DNA of 64,000 bases from Pezicula radicicola. Its lineage: Eukaryota; Ascomycota; Leotiomycetes; Helotiales; Dermateaceae. The translations under genes were made by a program, and so were the position numbers. How positions within the stretch are numbered: the stretch's first letter is position 1; every line of letters starts with the position of its first letter. Shown here piece after piece: positions 1 to 12,030 of the stretch. The stretch spans positions 336,630 through 400,629 of the forward strand of contig PDUO01000018.1 in NCBI GenBank assembly GCA_003008705.1. The letters run 5' to 3'. Below the pieces are notes generated by a model that saw nothing but the letters and a program-made list of their open reading frames with translations, was not told the origin of the DNA and made no database searches.

Positions 1-423
1 TATTAGGATATTATTATGCCCTGTGAACTTCTCTTCCTACCTGTAGCACTATTTTGCTAGGTAGAAATTAAGGCGGTCTGTAAAACAATGGGCCACCGAT
101 GGGTCTACTATAAGAGATATAATAGGAATAGCTTAAATTATTAAATTAAGGTTAAAGTGACCTACCCGCCTAGATTTTAAAGTTTTAATTGCTTTTATTT
201 TAACTTACTAAGGTAGGTACCTAGGTTTCCATTAAAATATATTATGAAGTAGCCTCAAAGTCTATAAATATTATTTAAATAGAAGGTATAGGTATGAGGA
301 AAATAAAAGTTAATCAACTATATATTCAATCTCCTAGACCCCTAACCTAGACCCCCAACCTCAACTACATTCCAATCCACCCTCTTTTTCATTCCCTCTC
401 CAGCCTATCACCTTCTTTACCAT
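1..423. repeat. AT-rich decayed DNA at window edge
   Basis: This stretch is very rich in A and T with many TA dinucleotides and short runs such as ttaaatta. I see no coding frame. The look is that of an old repeat mutated by RIP (repeat-induced point mutation), but no element could be identified. The last ~100 bases are C/T-rich and probably form the 3' end of the neighbouring CBM20 gene. Confidence 0.4.
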
Positions 424-1663
424 CTAAGTCTGCGGCGACCCGTCTGCATTGCTCGTACAAGCTGTTGTGGGATAATATCCATGGTTATACGCATAACTAC
501 ACAGTCCCGCAAATGAGTTATCTTCCGTGCTCAACGGGTAGCCTTCGATACCCGTTGTAGGCGGTGCCGGTATCTGAGCGCCATAGACCTGGCAGATACA
601 AGCCCCTGAAGTTCCAGCTGCCCCAGGGCAATAGCCATAGTTGCAGGCAAACGAGCAAAGACCCTCATAGTTGCCGGGGCCAGTGCCCAGGACGCATACT
701 TCACCCGCGACACTAGTAGCGGCGCCGAGGCTGGAGGTCGTGGAGCTAGTTTGAATAGAGGATGTTGTGGAGGGTGTGATGGAGGATGTCATGGAAGTTG
801 TGGGTTGGAAACTGCTTGAGGAGGTTGTAGAGCTAGTTTTAATAGAGAGTGTGGACGAGCTTGTGAAAGATGCAGTTGTAGAAGATATAGAGGTCGTTGA
901 TATAGTCAAAAGCGTTGTTGAGGATACTATTAGAGGTCAAAACCTACAGCTACAAAGGCAGGTTTAAGAGAGGCTACTCACCATCAGAGCTTGTCGTGCT
1001 CGGCGAAATCGATTGCCAAGGCACACTCACTGTTTCACTACAGACACCAAATGGTACAGTATAATTGTGATTTGGATCGGCTTCCCAGGTAATGGAGCCG
1101 TCGACGTGAACATTAATATACTTGTATTCGAATTCGACCCCCCGGTCCACAGACAATACCACAGTCCAAAGCGGGTAAGAAGTTGTGTAGGAAGAGGCCT
1201 TCGATAAGACAACACTATCTGAGGTGTCCCAGAATCCGAGAACGTCAATGGATCCAGCAATTTTCAACGTATCGGTGGTCACCGTCGTGTCTGTCGTAAC
1301 TTCAAAAGTTATTGCTACTGCAGTTGCAGTAATGCAGGGATTGGTTGTTTCTGTACTAGAAATGGCTGTTCACTACTGGTCAGGACTTTATTCCATATAA
1401 AGGCAGTGCCGGAGCTACATACAACTAGAGCTTATGCTTGTTGAAGTTGTCGACAGAGGAGTTGCCGAGGATAGCTCTGTAGTTGTGGTACTCGTCACAA
1501 CTGACACGGAACTTATTTTAAGTCGTTTTGCAAGAGCCCGTGATTTGATTGCGTCGTTCCTAGGAAGGCCTTCTAGAGGCGCTCTTGGTTGAACATCTGG
1601 AAAGTCCAAGGTGGCCAAGCATGGGAAGATATAAAGCAAGATGAACAATAAAAGAGTAGCCAT
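424..1663 (-). CDS. Secreted CBM20 starch-binding-domain protein with Cys-rich tail, no catalytic domain
   Basis: Exons 1663-1423, 1365-982 and 926-424 give about 375 aa. Residues 1-18 are a hydrophobic signal peptide (MATLLLFILLYIFPCLA). A Ser/Thr linker leads to a CBM20-like domain (about 90-190) with the typical GSIDVLGFWD start and the ITWEADPNHNYTVP end. A long Ser/Thr-rich stretch, probably O-glycosylated, follows. The tail has two copies of a Cys/Gly/Tyr module (VCVLGTGPGNYEGLCSFACN type) like those found at the ends of fungal alpha-1,3-glucanases (GH71). No glycosidase or LPMO domain is present, so it may be a carbohydrate-binding or wall protein. In the second module two Cys are Tyr (CSYAYNHGYYP). 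It is divergent from the GH55 gene. The ATG and introns are inferred from splice signals and frame. Confidence 0.7.
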
Positions 1664-2409
1664 TGACTTTACAGTGAAGTTCCGTAACTCTTTGCAAAAT
1701 AACAGAATAGAATAGCAGAATAAAAAAGGGGGCAGTCAGTTGACTATGCAATCTGCCTTCTTCAATGGACTTGGGTGGCATTATCACCGATAGAGACAGT
1801 AACGATTCCAGGGTCAAGTCTTTATTTCAATTATCAAGAGGTGGAAATTATCCTGAGTGATTAAAGAATGAGCTGCATCATGGCCTGTCTAATGCTGGTC
1901 CAGCATGCACAGACCATATCTTTACTTCAACTTTAGTTATCTTGGCATAAGTAAAACGTGCCATTTCATTAGCACAGGCCTCTCTTTTAGGCATAGCGCA
2001 GGCCTTATATGCAGGTCTAGCTGTGCCCTCTAAACTTCAGATGTTCCCGACTAGATGGTATCGAGTCGCTAGTTAAGATACTATACTTCAGTGGATACCA
2101 AGCATCTTTCAAAGACCTTTAACTGGTTTCTCGGGTGAACCGTTTTCGGGCCGCTAGCGGAACTCCAAACGTTCCTGGCGAGAACTGCATCTTATCCATG
2201 GGATCAAAGTATTGATTTGTTGGATTTAATAGAAATGACCCGAAGGTTTTTATCGTATGTGTATGCAAATTAATCCGCATGGGGTGGTACTGTGGCTACG
2301 TACTGGTCTACTCCCTCGGAGATAGAAACTGACATGAAATTGTTAATTGACACTGCATATGGCTCTGGGAAATGTAGAAATATAGAAGTATAAAAGATAA
2401 GCTCGAGAA
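1664..2409. promoter_or_regulatory. Divergent promoter between CBM20 and GH55-GDSL genes
   Basis: About 750 bases without a supported coding frame separate two secreted-protein genes that point away from each other, so shared control is plausible. I see no clear TATA box or operator. The short open frames here do not resemble proteins. Confidence 0.4.
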
Positions 2410-5400
2410 ATGTCCCTTACGGTTTCTTTCTCCAGTGCCAGTAGTTGGGATTTTTTGTTCATCATGTTATGGTCATGTATGACCGATTTTGTGCTTATAT
2501 TTTGCTTTCTAACGGCCAGTTTTTCGGGCGTTTCTAGTTCATCTTCCAACGTGACCCGCGATGCTCCTGCGTCCAGAAGAATACACCAGAACTTCACAGC
2601 AGAGGAGTTGTCTTCAGCTCGAGCAATTGTTATCAGGAACCAAGCGAATCGACCTATAGTTTCTGTTCCACAAGTCAAAAATACTAGTAGCACTGTCTTA
2701 ACATCCGTCGTAAAGCACAGCAATGTCACAAGTGCAACTCTCAATAATGCTCGAGCACTGGTAGCTGCTGCTCAACAGTCTGCGAGCGCCTACAACACGT
2801 ACCGTCTTCAAAACCCAAGACGCAATACACAAACTTCGAAAACTTCTGGCTCGACCAAATCAAAGCGAGATGTCGTATCTCCTCCAGTGTTCTCGGATGA
2901 TGTATTGAGCGCTGCTACTCTACTTGCTGAAGTCAATTCTGCTTCCCAGTATCTGAATGGAACCCTGTACAAAACTTACAGAAACGACACAATACCACTT
3001 ACCAAACGAGCTGCTTCCCAATTTTGGATGGAGGGCATGGATAATTCCGCGTATCCAGGTACCCAGCCATTTGGAGGAGATTCATCATACAGAGTAATAG
3101 GTCTGCTCCCTTGAACTAGAGATATATGCTCATTATTGCAGGTTTGGCGCAGTGTTACGGATCCGAAATATGGTGCAATGGGAGATGGAGTAACCGACGA
3201 CACGGCTGCAATCAACGCTGCAATAGCAGACGGAGATCGATGTGGCGCTGATTGCTTGTCCTCAAGTGTCAAAGGAGCCCTTATATATTTCCCTGCAGGC
3301 ATGTACCTGGATCCTGGGGCATTAACTCTGCTAACAATTTTTGCAGGGACATATCTTGTTAGCTCTCCTATCATCGCGTACTACAATACCCTACTTGTTG
3401 GAAATGTTAGTCATTCTACCTTCCAAATTTGTCCTTTTTTTTATTCTTTTTTTTTTGACTGGAATATATTGAACAGGCTATCAACCCACCTACTATCTTA
3501 GCTTCTCAACAATTCCTTGGCCTTGGTAAGCTCCTTCAACGATACTTGTAACCAAACCTGACCCAAACCATATAGGTGTGATCACGTCAGACGTTTACAT
3601 AGAAAACGGAAATGGCGGTGAATGGTATATTGAGCAGTCAAACTTCTATCGCCAAATTCGAAACTTCAATATCGACATTTCACAATGTACGACTGAATCC
3701 GTCGCTGGGTTGCATTGGCAAGTTGCACAGGCTACAAGTCTCCAGAATATTTATTTTATATCAGACGCGAGTTCTACTACAACTCAATATGGAATGTGTA
3801 AGTTTCAACTTCTCAGAACAGACAGACGTTGACACTGACTGCGAGAAGATACTGAAAATGGAAGCGGAGGCTTTATGAGTGATCTGACTTTCTACGGTGG
3901 CCTGTATGGAATTTGTAAGTGACAAATTCGCCTACTATATATTCCGTAATCCCACTCATGACATAGCAACACTGGCTGACAAATGTGAACAATAGACGGT
4001 AATAACACTCAGAGCCGACACTCCCTATGTTTGGCCTTAATAATCTAAGATTGAATAGGTGGCAACCAGCAATATACGGTCCGACATCTTGTCTTCACTA
4101 ATTGTGTTACAGCAGTCCGTCTGCTGTGGGATTGGGGCTGGGTCAGACCACTCGACCCTCCTGAAAATCCACCTCGCTAACAGTGACATTTATTAGACCT
4201 GGAAGTCTCTAACTGTCAATAACTGTCAGGTCGGTATCAGTCTTTACAGTGAAGACTCGACAACAGACGGTGGAACTGCAGGAACAACTGCTGGCTCGAT
4301 ATACGTGGTCGACTCCGTCTTTGAGAACACAGAAATAGCCATTTGGAGCCGACCGCCTGCTTCAACTGAAGAAGGCACATCTGTTATTACCTTGGATAAT
4401 ATTGGACTGTCCAATGTCGGAATTGTTCTCTGGTTTACAGATGGTAGCGCTCCGGACATTGACGGGAACTCACCACTCGAATTCTTCACGTTGGGAGACA
4501 TTGAGGATGATGGCTCCTATTATGGCTCGTTTCAGATCGATGTTCCTACAAGGCCTGCGGCCTTAACAGGAGCTACAACGGGAAGTGGTTGGGCACAAGC
4601 GACGTACTTTGAACGGAGGCAAGTGTATTATGATTTTTGATAGTGGCTAAACTAACCAAACTCCTACTCTCCAGCAAGCCACAGTATGAAGATTATTCGA
4701 GTGGCAACTTTGTCAACATGAAAGAATACGCGAAAGGTATGTATAATTCATTATGGAGACCACAACTCTTGTCAATTCTAACATGTGGCTTTAGGCGATG
4801 GCGTTACTGATGATACTGCTGCGATCAATCTCCTGCTGCAGACTACCTCGAGTTGGAATACTGAGAACGAAATTAATTTGATTCTGTACTTCCCCGCCGG
4901 GTCATACATCGTTACTGGTACAATTGTCGTATGTGCATCTCCCCATCAGACTCTTCCCACATTCGTTCTAATCTTGAAATCTCAAACAGGTTCCTATAAA
5001 CTCTTATATTGTTGGAGAAGCATGGTCACAAATAGTTGCATCCGGGGCTGCTTTTCAGGACGAGTCAAACCCAACTGTCATGATGCAGGTTGGCAATGAC
5101 GGCGAATTCGGCAGCATTGAGATATCCGACATGCTATTTACAACTACTGGACCTACGGCTGGCCTTGTTGCTATGGAATGGAACGTTCAATCCTATGAAC
5201 AAGGTGCAGCAGCCATGTGGGGTTTGTATATCCTCCTTTCGTCCATGCTTACTGCTGAGGCTAAATATTCTTCAGACAGTCACTTTCGTATTGGAGGTGC
5301 TCTTGGATCGGATTTGCAAGTGGGTGATTGTCCTATTCAAAGCGGCACCATGAATCCTAGCTGTAAAGCAGCATCGATCATGCTACATGTCACAGATGGC

Positions 5401-7329
5401 AGTTCTGGGTAAGACAAATAATTTCCACAACCTGGATGGTTTTCTGACCACCAACTAGTTACTTCGAGAATGTATGGGCTTGGGTTGCAGATCATGATCT
5501 TGATGACGCGGCGAATACTCAAATTGACATCTACGGCGCCAGAGGTAAAACTTCCAATGATGTACTTGATGTCTCTATTGAGCAGCTAATGATACTACAC
5601 TGTAGGTATACTCATCGAAAGCCAGGGACCGACGTTCTGGTACGGCACTGCCTCCGAGCATAGCGTCCTTTACCAGTACCAAGCCTACGGTGCAAATGAT
5701 TTCTACATGAGCATGATCCAAACCGAATCACCTTACTTCCAGGGAATCAGCGAAAACCAGGCGCCGGCACCTTTCGCCGATGCTATCGGCCAGTTCAATG
5801 GCGATCCAACCTTCGACCAGTGCGATCCATCTACAACGAGTTGTAATAACGCATGGGCTCTCATTATTGATACCTCTACCAATGCCTTCATTGCTGGGGC
5901 CGCATTATACAGCTGGTTCCAGAATTATGACGAGACCTGCGTCAATACTCAGGATTGCCAACAAAAAGTCTTCAGTACGAGTGGCACCGTAGACAGTATA
6001 TATCTCTACAACTTGATTACTATTGGGGCTATCGAAATGGTGTCTCCTGGGGGAGACTCTCCTGTCCCGTCCTCGATCATTTACGCCGCGAACAACACTG
6101 ACTCGATCGTCTATCCTTGGTGGAGTGTCCTGGCCGGCTACCTGGATCTCAGCTCGGGGCCCGAAGCTGCAAACTATTTGGTATATGCTGTCTTCGGCGA
6201 CTCATACGCCTCAGGCTTGACATTCGGGTATGGAAACAATTACGACAAGAACGAAGATGAGCGCTTCAGGTGTAAACGTTGGACGGATGCCTATGCAGTG
6301 CAGTTGAAGAACGATCCGGACCAAAGCTGGACGAACGGAAAGGTGCCGTACCTCGAGTTCATGGCGTGCTCGGGCTCCGTCATCAAAACTATCGGCGACC
6401 AGATACGTCGTCTTGAGGAAACGAACAAAATCCCCGGGCTTGCAACGCTTCAAGTCGGGGGCAACGATGCTCACTTCTTTGACGTTGTGAGCAAGTGCAT
6501 CCTTCAACAAGATTGGGTCAAAGACAAGTCGCGCGACTATGGACCAGCCTACCCAGACCCCAGCGGTGAATGCTATATAGCCATCACTGACGCTCAGCTG
6601 GCCATCGACAATAACGACATGTTATCGGGTCTCACAAATATCTACACTAGCATCATCAACATGCCGAGTGTTGCCGACGACGCAAATTTCAAGCTCTTCG
6701 TCGTTTCATATGCGGCCTTCTTTAACAACGATGACACGGCCTGCGATTCTTACTATTTCTGTGTATTTTCTTCATTCCGGTCAAATTGCCCTCCGATAAA
6801 CATTGCACTGCGTACCGCCATAGATGCTCTGGTCGTCAATCTTAACAAGGTGATAGAAAATGCCGTAGCAGCGGTGGGCGACAAAGTCATTTTTGTATCC
6901 ACCGACGATTCGTTCAACGCACGAAGATTCTGCGAACCCGCATCCTCCTTTAAAGAGCAGAACAACAACGCTTGGTTTTACAACTTCCCCGTCTCCAACT
7001 ACGTTACCGATGGTCTCGCGACTGTGGATTCTGTTCCGTACGCCATCACGGCCGACATCCCTCCTGACAGCACCATTGAAGTCCCCCTCAACACCTCCAT
7101 CTGTTCTACAATTGGGGATATGGACTATGCTCAGGACTGGAATGACCAATGGTTCTGCAGCATGTGGGATCTCGGACAACCTACTATTTCACCCGATGAT
7201 CCGAGCGTGTCTGGCAGTGATGGACAGCAGAGTGGCTATTTCTTGAGATTATTTCATCCGAAGAAACAAGGCCATGAGATCGTCAAGGACAATATCAAGG
7301 CAGCTATTCTGAGTAACTTTAAGGGCTAA
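2410..7329 (+). CDS. GH55 exo-beta-1,3-glucanase fused to SGNH/GDSL esterase domain
   Basis: Fifteen exons: 2410-3093, 3142-3298, 3347-3405, 3477-3525, 3576-3797, 3849-3914, 3996-3998, 4059-4141, 4197-4618, 4675-4736, 4795-4928, 4990-5221, 5276-5408, 5459-5544, 5606-7329; about 1371 aa. The N-terminus is hydrophobic (secretion signal; an in-frame ATG at 2464 is an alternative start). Then come two pectate-lyase-like beta-helix halves, each opening with YGA(M/K)GDGVTDDTAAI, the GH55 pattern (laminarin hydrolysis). From about residue 985 a second enzyme domain begins: FGDSYASG (nucleophile Ser block), a MACSGS block, QVGGNDAHF (Asn block) and a late HPKKQGHEIV (His). GH55 proteins are usually 750-1000 aa and lack this esterase. 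Two introns use GC donors and one exon is 3 nt. The product is probably secreted and may de-esterify and cut glucan. Confidence 0.82.
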
Positions 7330-7723
7330 CAATATTCTAAATACTTTCTATCCTGCCTTTTCTTTCCTTTGTCGTTTCGTGTTTAGAATCTCTGGCATGT
7401 AGATTCATTAATCAGTACGACGTGTCTGTCTGTCGACACTACTTCTTTTCTTGTATACTAAATCATGTAAATTATAACTGAGTTCCACGTAAATGCACTG
7501 TCTTTTTCTATCTTCCTCACGTTAAATCATAGCTCGGGAAATAATCGCAATTAAAACTGTTGCGTGAAGTAGACGGTATGGAGCAAAAGCACACCCCAGA
7601 TTAACAACTTCCACCAAAATATTCAAATATGGCGATAGCGCAACCTTGCCATCGTCCGAGCCTAATCTAATTATACACAGCACAGCTCCAAAACCTCCAA
7701 TGACGATGTTCATGTTCCGTTAT
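7330..7723. other. Convergent 3' flanks, no gene seen
   Basis: This gap lies between two converging genes. It holds T-rich 3' untranslated-type sequence (7340-7520) and no supported frame. Confidence 0.4.
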
Positions 7724-8953
7724 TCACTCGTGAGCCAAAACGTTCTCCTGAACCCTCCACGCAAACTCCGCTGCACCTTGGGCTACCACGAACAGCGGTT
7801 CATGAGAACTTATGTGAGGCAGTTCACCCAAACGATCACGAAGTGCTGTCTTTACAGCTCGCAAAAAATTCGGATTTCTTGCACTGTCTCCAATCAGGAT
7901 GACTAGCGACAGAGGTGGTCGCGCTATGGAGTAATTTGGCAACGGGTAAATGAGTTCACGAACTCTCTCCCAGTAAGTAGCAGGATCCTCAAACTCTGAT
8001 AATGAAGACAGGCCGGCATGCCAATCGATCATATTGCCAAAGTCGAGCTCTTCTAGCTTAGGATTGTTGGCTGAGCTCAGCGATTCATAGGAAGCGGAAA
8101 AGGCCGCTTTTGAGAATGAGATTACAAGAGTGTATTCAACGATACCGCGGAGCTCTTCCCTACAGACGGTGTAATTGAGATAGTGCGGGCAGAGACCAAA
8201 CCCAATTCCCGCATATGCTCCTTCGAGCTCGTGAGGTTGATGATGCAGTGTATCTCCATCATAATTGAAGTCTTCGAGGACTTGAAGACCGGAATAATCG
8301 AGGCCATCGTAAATCTCTTCGCTGTAGAGGGCAACTAGGGTTGGATATGCCACTACCACGGATTGAATACTTTTCGCGAGATAGTGTTCCGTCTCGACCT
8401 TGAGTTGAGCCGTGAGCTTACTTACAATGCCAGCATCATGCGACGCTGGCCACCCGAAATACCTTCGTAAGTTTCGTCGGCCCTGTCGAGGAGCATCGGC
8501 CCATGATTGCCCAAACTGACGGTAGGGAGGCGCGAGGTGTTTTGACGATGGTAGCGATAGCCGTTGCATCATCTTTAGATACTCTGCAGATGCGTCGACC
8601 TTCGCCACATTCACGATGGTCCCGTTCCTGTACCGGACAACTACAGTTCCATAACTGGGCGTCAGATCGAAGCCAACACTGAAGTCCGGGTCGAAGTCTG
8701 AGCTCACGGGAGCCTTCCTCCGGGGAGGGTCCCCTGTTGAGAAGCTCAAAATAATACAATAGTACAGCGTGAGCAGAAAGACTAGCAGAACAAGAAAGGC
8801 TATCGTTTTGCCTGCCCAGTGCTGTAGCCAGGGCAGCCATGAGTCCTTTCTGGCTGGAGGCTTTGACAGGGTACGTTGTAATAAAGCGGTGCTTTCTGTA
8901 GGGTCCAGTCGCGCAGATGATACGGAAGAGCATCGCTCTAAGGAGTTCGCCAT
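7724..8953 (-). CDS. Membrane-anchored Hsp70/actin-like ATPase-fold protein (degenerate)
   Basis: One exon, 409 aa. Residues ~1-45 are polar, and ~50-72 form a single transmembrane helix (TIAFLVLLVFLLTLYYCIILSF). The rest resembles fungal Hsp70-like proteins. A phosphate-1-like strand reads VGFDLTPSYGTVVV with RNGTIVNVA after it, where true Hsp70s have DLGTT and NG..EIIAN. Near the end LVILIGDSARNPNFLRAV and FVVAQGAAEFAWRVQ match the fungal GDAA..P.FL.AV and AARGAA..A pattern. The protein is shorter than Hsp70 (~640 aa), lacks the substrate-binding half, and its phosphate-1 loop has lost the Gly-Thr-Thr, so ATP hydrolysis is doubtful. The topology suggests a lumenal or extracellular domain. 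Family assignment is by remembered motifs. Confidence 0.55.
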   Translation of the reverse strand: MANSLERCSSVSSARLDPTESTALLQRTLSKPPARKDSWLPWLQHWAGKTIAFLVLLVFLLTLYYCIILSFSTGDPPRRKAPVSSDFDPDFSVGFDLTPSYGTVVVRYRNGTIVNVAKVDASAEYLKMMQRLSLPSSKHLAPPYRQFGQSWADAPRQGRRNLRRYFGWPASHDAGIVSKLTAQLKVETEHYLAKSIQSVVVAYPTLVALYSEEIYDGLDYSGLQVLEDFNYDGDTLHHQPHELEGAYAGIGFGLCPHYLNYTVCREELRGIVEYTLVISFSKAAFSASYESLSSANNPKLEELDFGNMIDWHAGLSSLSEFEDPATYWERVRELIYPLPNYSIARPPLSLVILIGDSARNPNFLRAVKTALRDRLGELPHISSHEPLFVVAQGAAEFAWRVQENVLAHE

Positions 8954-9843
8954 TCAGCAAGACGGGAGTGACAGACTCGCTGTCGCACGAAATAAGAGTC
9001 CAGGAAAGAAGTACGGAGGTGCTTTCGAGGGTGGAATGTCTGCACTGCACTTGAGCTTAGGCTTAAGCTTGAGGCCGGGTGAGGCCGAGGCAATATCTAA
9101 TGGGTACCGTCTGCCATGATGCATATAATATAGGCAGAGCCCTAAAGGTAATGATCATTCGATGCCTTGTCGAGCTTGTCCAACAAGTTACAACCAATTC
9201 ACAGACACATACGACAGGGGCGAATCTATCACTGCTCTAGCGACGCACTCTGCTGGCTGGCCTACTATCTATCTCCGCCAACGTTGGAGTCCGTCGCTAC
9301 TGTATGCGCTGCTAGAAGAAGAGGTCAATCTCCGGATCGTGCCCTGCCTGCATATATATATATATATACCTAAGCGCTTTTATTAATTTGGTGATCTCTT
9401 GCAGCAAGGCGCCTGGGTTCTGCTAGAATTATTATTTTACTACATATATATTGAACTACTTTCTAGCAAGAAAAAGATAAATTAGCTAATCGTTTTTACT
9501 TATAAGAGTATTAGACCCTATTAGTCCTCAAGTATAAGCTACTACTTAGATATAGAAGAAGAAAAATACTTCGTATATTTTCTAATATTACCTAATGATA
9601 TACTTTCTGAGGTTTTCGGTCACGTGCACATGGAGATACGAATCGCGAAACGAACCGCGAACCTGGCGGCGCGTGGAAAGTGCACATCGCGACACCATCT
9701 ATCTGGTTGCTTCTTTCCCTCACTAAAGAGCTATCGCAACTGCCCAATTCGTTAGTTACCAAACCATACCTCCGTTGTAAGTATCTTGCAAAAATTAACA
9801 CCGTTCATTCATTCCAATTGTGATACGTATAATAGCTAACATT
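8954..9843. other. Intergenic, with AT-rich decayed tract 9420-9600
   Basis: No supported gene. An AT microsatellite lies at 9352-9367. From about 9420 to 9600 the sequence is dominated by TA, AT and TT steps, as in RIP-mutated repeats. The region from 9640 is probably the promoter and 5' leader of the next gene. Confidence 0.4.
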
Positions 9844-12030
9844 ATGTCGGAAGAAATCAGTCTCAGAGCCTCACCGGAGTCGCAAGAGTCGCAGGAGTCC
9901 AGCAGTAGTGACGATAGTGATAGCCGTGACTGCGACTATATAGATTATCATTGTCCTGCGAAGAGACGAGGGCCAAGACGGACTGCGAAAGGTGAGATAT
10001 TTGGATCTGAAGCTGGACATCAATCACTAATTTTGATTCAGCTTTAGCACCTCGCAAACGACCAAGGCCTCAGAGAGCATCGCGTACCCAGGTACAATAT
10101 CGGGATTCCTCTAAGGGTGAAGCTCGAAGATCACGTCCTCCAACACATCCTCGACCGTCTCCAGGACCAACCCCTGTTCCTCCTCGAAGATCTCCTCCAA
10201 CACCTCCATTACCTCCTCCTCCCCTACCTTCACCCTCAAGCACCAAATTACTATCAGTCACTCAGTCGGTTGATTCACTACATAACAGTCAACACGAGGA
10301 TAATACAGAAACAGAGGAGGCGAACGACACCAGTATTGAGGTTATGGCACCCGGGGTATGTCGGCCTTGAGACCAATTGGTTTGAGTTGGTGAGACTAAC
10401 AATTGATGCTCTTATAGTATCGTGCCAACGTTCAATCTAGGCGGAATAATCGCTCTAATGTAGATCACCATGATGTGCTAGAAGGTATTCCTGTTAGACA
10501 GTGGCGCCGTGAAGATGTGACTGTTGCTCCACAAGCTACCCAGACCAACACCACCCCGCAAAATGATATCTGGGCCGTTGAGCTACCTCATGGGATGCCA
10601 AAAGATTCTCATCTTTTGCCTCAACATAGTCAAGATCTATTGCGCGCATTTAGATCCGGTGCAATCTATAAACGCCCTGCCCCAGTTGAGGAAGAAGAGG
10701 TAGATGCAGAAGTTGGTGAAAAGAGCGATAAGAAAGAGGATGATCCAACCGAAAAAGGATTCACGGCCAAAGCTTGGAAGCAAATTCCTCGAAATCAAGA
10801 AGGGCAGCCTATTGAATACCTTGCGAAGCGAAGAAAAGGCTTGGTCACTGCAGGTGCAAAGCCTCTTCCGACTGGAGATATGCCCACAGTAACAAAAGCA
10901 ACGGTTCGTCGAGTTGATGCATCTGGAAACACTTATGAACAGGAGTTGGTCATTGCAAATGGTGAAAAGGTCGAAGGAGAAGTGATCTCGCAAACTCTAA
11001 TACCTAACCCAAATGCTATTGCTTCGGGTACAGAACTGCAGCCATCGCCGATGAAACGCAAACCTATCATCAAGAAAAAACCTAAAGGGCCAGGCAGGGG
11101 GAGAAAGAAGAAGATAGTCCCTCCAACAAGCATTCCTCCTTCAATGCAAGGCGATGTGATACAGACTGTTGAAGGCGCAATTGGGGCTACTAGTCAGGGC
11201 GTAAGTCATTTACTATTCCTAATGAGAATCCATCGTTCCATGCTGACGTTATTTCCCAGGACATCAAGATGGAGACGGACAATGTTTCAATATCAGCTAT
11301 CAATGAAGATACTGAAATGGGAGATGGGTCTAATGCCGCTTCAGACGACGACGAAGGTGACGAAGGTGAAGAAGGAGACGACGACGAAGAGGGATCGCAA
11401 CAAAACATTTCTCCGACCCCAGACAAACTCCAAAATGTCCCGAATATTCCCACTCCTGATACTGATTCTGGGATAGACAACACCGGTCTTGACATACCTC
11501 GACCGGCAAGTCTTGAAAGGTTGAAAGTCGAAGATACCAAGTCGGGAAGCCCGCTGAAGAACGTTGTACTCACAACTTCCAATGTCAATTCCCCAATTAC
11601 CTCCCCAACAACTGCATCCGAGGCAGCAGGACCTTCGACAATTACTCAAGTGCCCACGATCTCGCCGGTATCAGAGGAGCCCCAATTAATGCCGGCGCTT
11701 GCAGAAGCTCTCTCGACACAATCCTTTGACCCGGTAGAGGTACACCATCAAACAGAGATAGTGCAGGTCTCTGAAGACAATGGGGATGATGAAATGCTGC
11801 TGGAGACTGCAGAAATTAACACCGTCACGGTGACTACATCAACAACAGATACAATCCCCACTGCTCCTGCTTCACAAGAACCCCAAGATGTCACTGTCGA
11901 GGAGAAAGCAGGCGACGAGTCAACCGCTACTGTAGATGAGATTAAAGCGCCAGTAGAGGAGGCAGGTGGGAGTAGGGACAAAGACGATTCCCCAGACCTT
12001 CTAGGGAATCTCGAGCGCCAATTAGAGTAG
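9844..12030 (+). CDS. Uncharacterised acidic/basic low-complexity protein, probably nuclear
   Basis: Exons 9844-9991, 10042-10355, 10418-11200 and 11260-12030; about 671 aa. The start was chosen as the ATG of MSEEISLRASPE. Most of it looks disordered: a Ser/Asp tract, a basic KRRGPRRTAK patch, then a Pro-rich stretch. A better ordered central block contains DIWAVELPHGMPKDSHLLPQ, SQDLLRAFRSG.IYKRPAPVEEEEVDAE, GFTAKAWKQIPR and EYLAKRRKG. A basic GPGRGRKKK segment resembles an AT-hook and could bind DNA. The last exon is very acidic (DDDEGDEGEEGDDDEE). I recall similar proteins widely in ascomycetes but cannot name the family. A chromatin-associated role is inferred from composition only. Confidence 0.6.
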
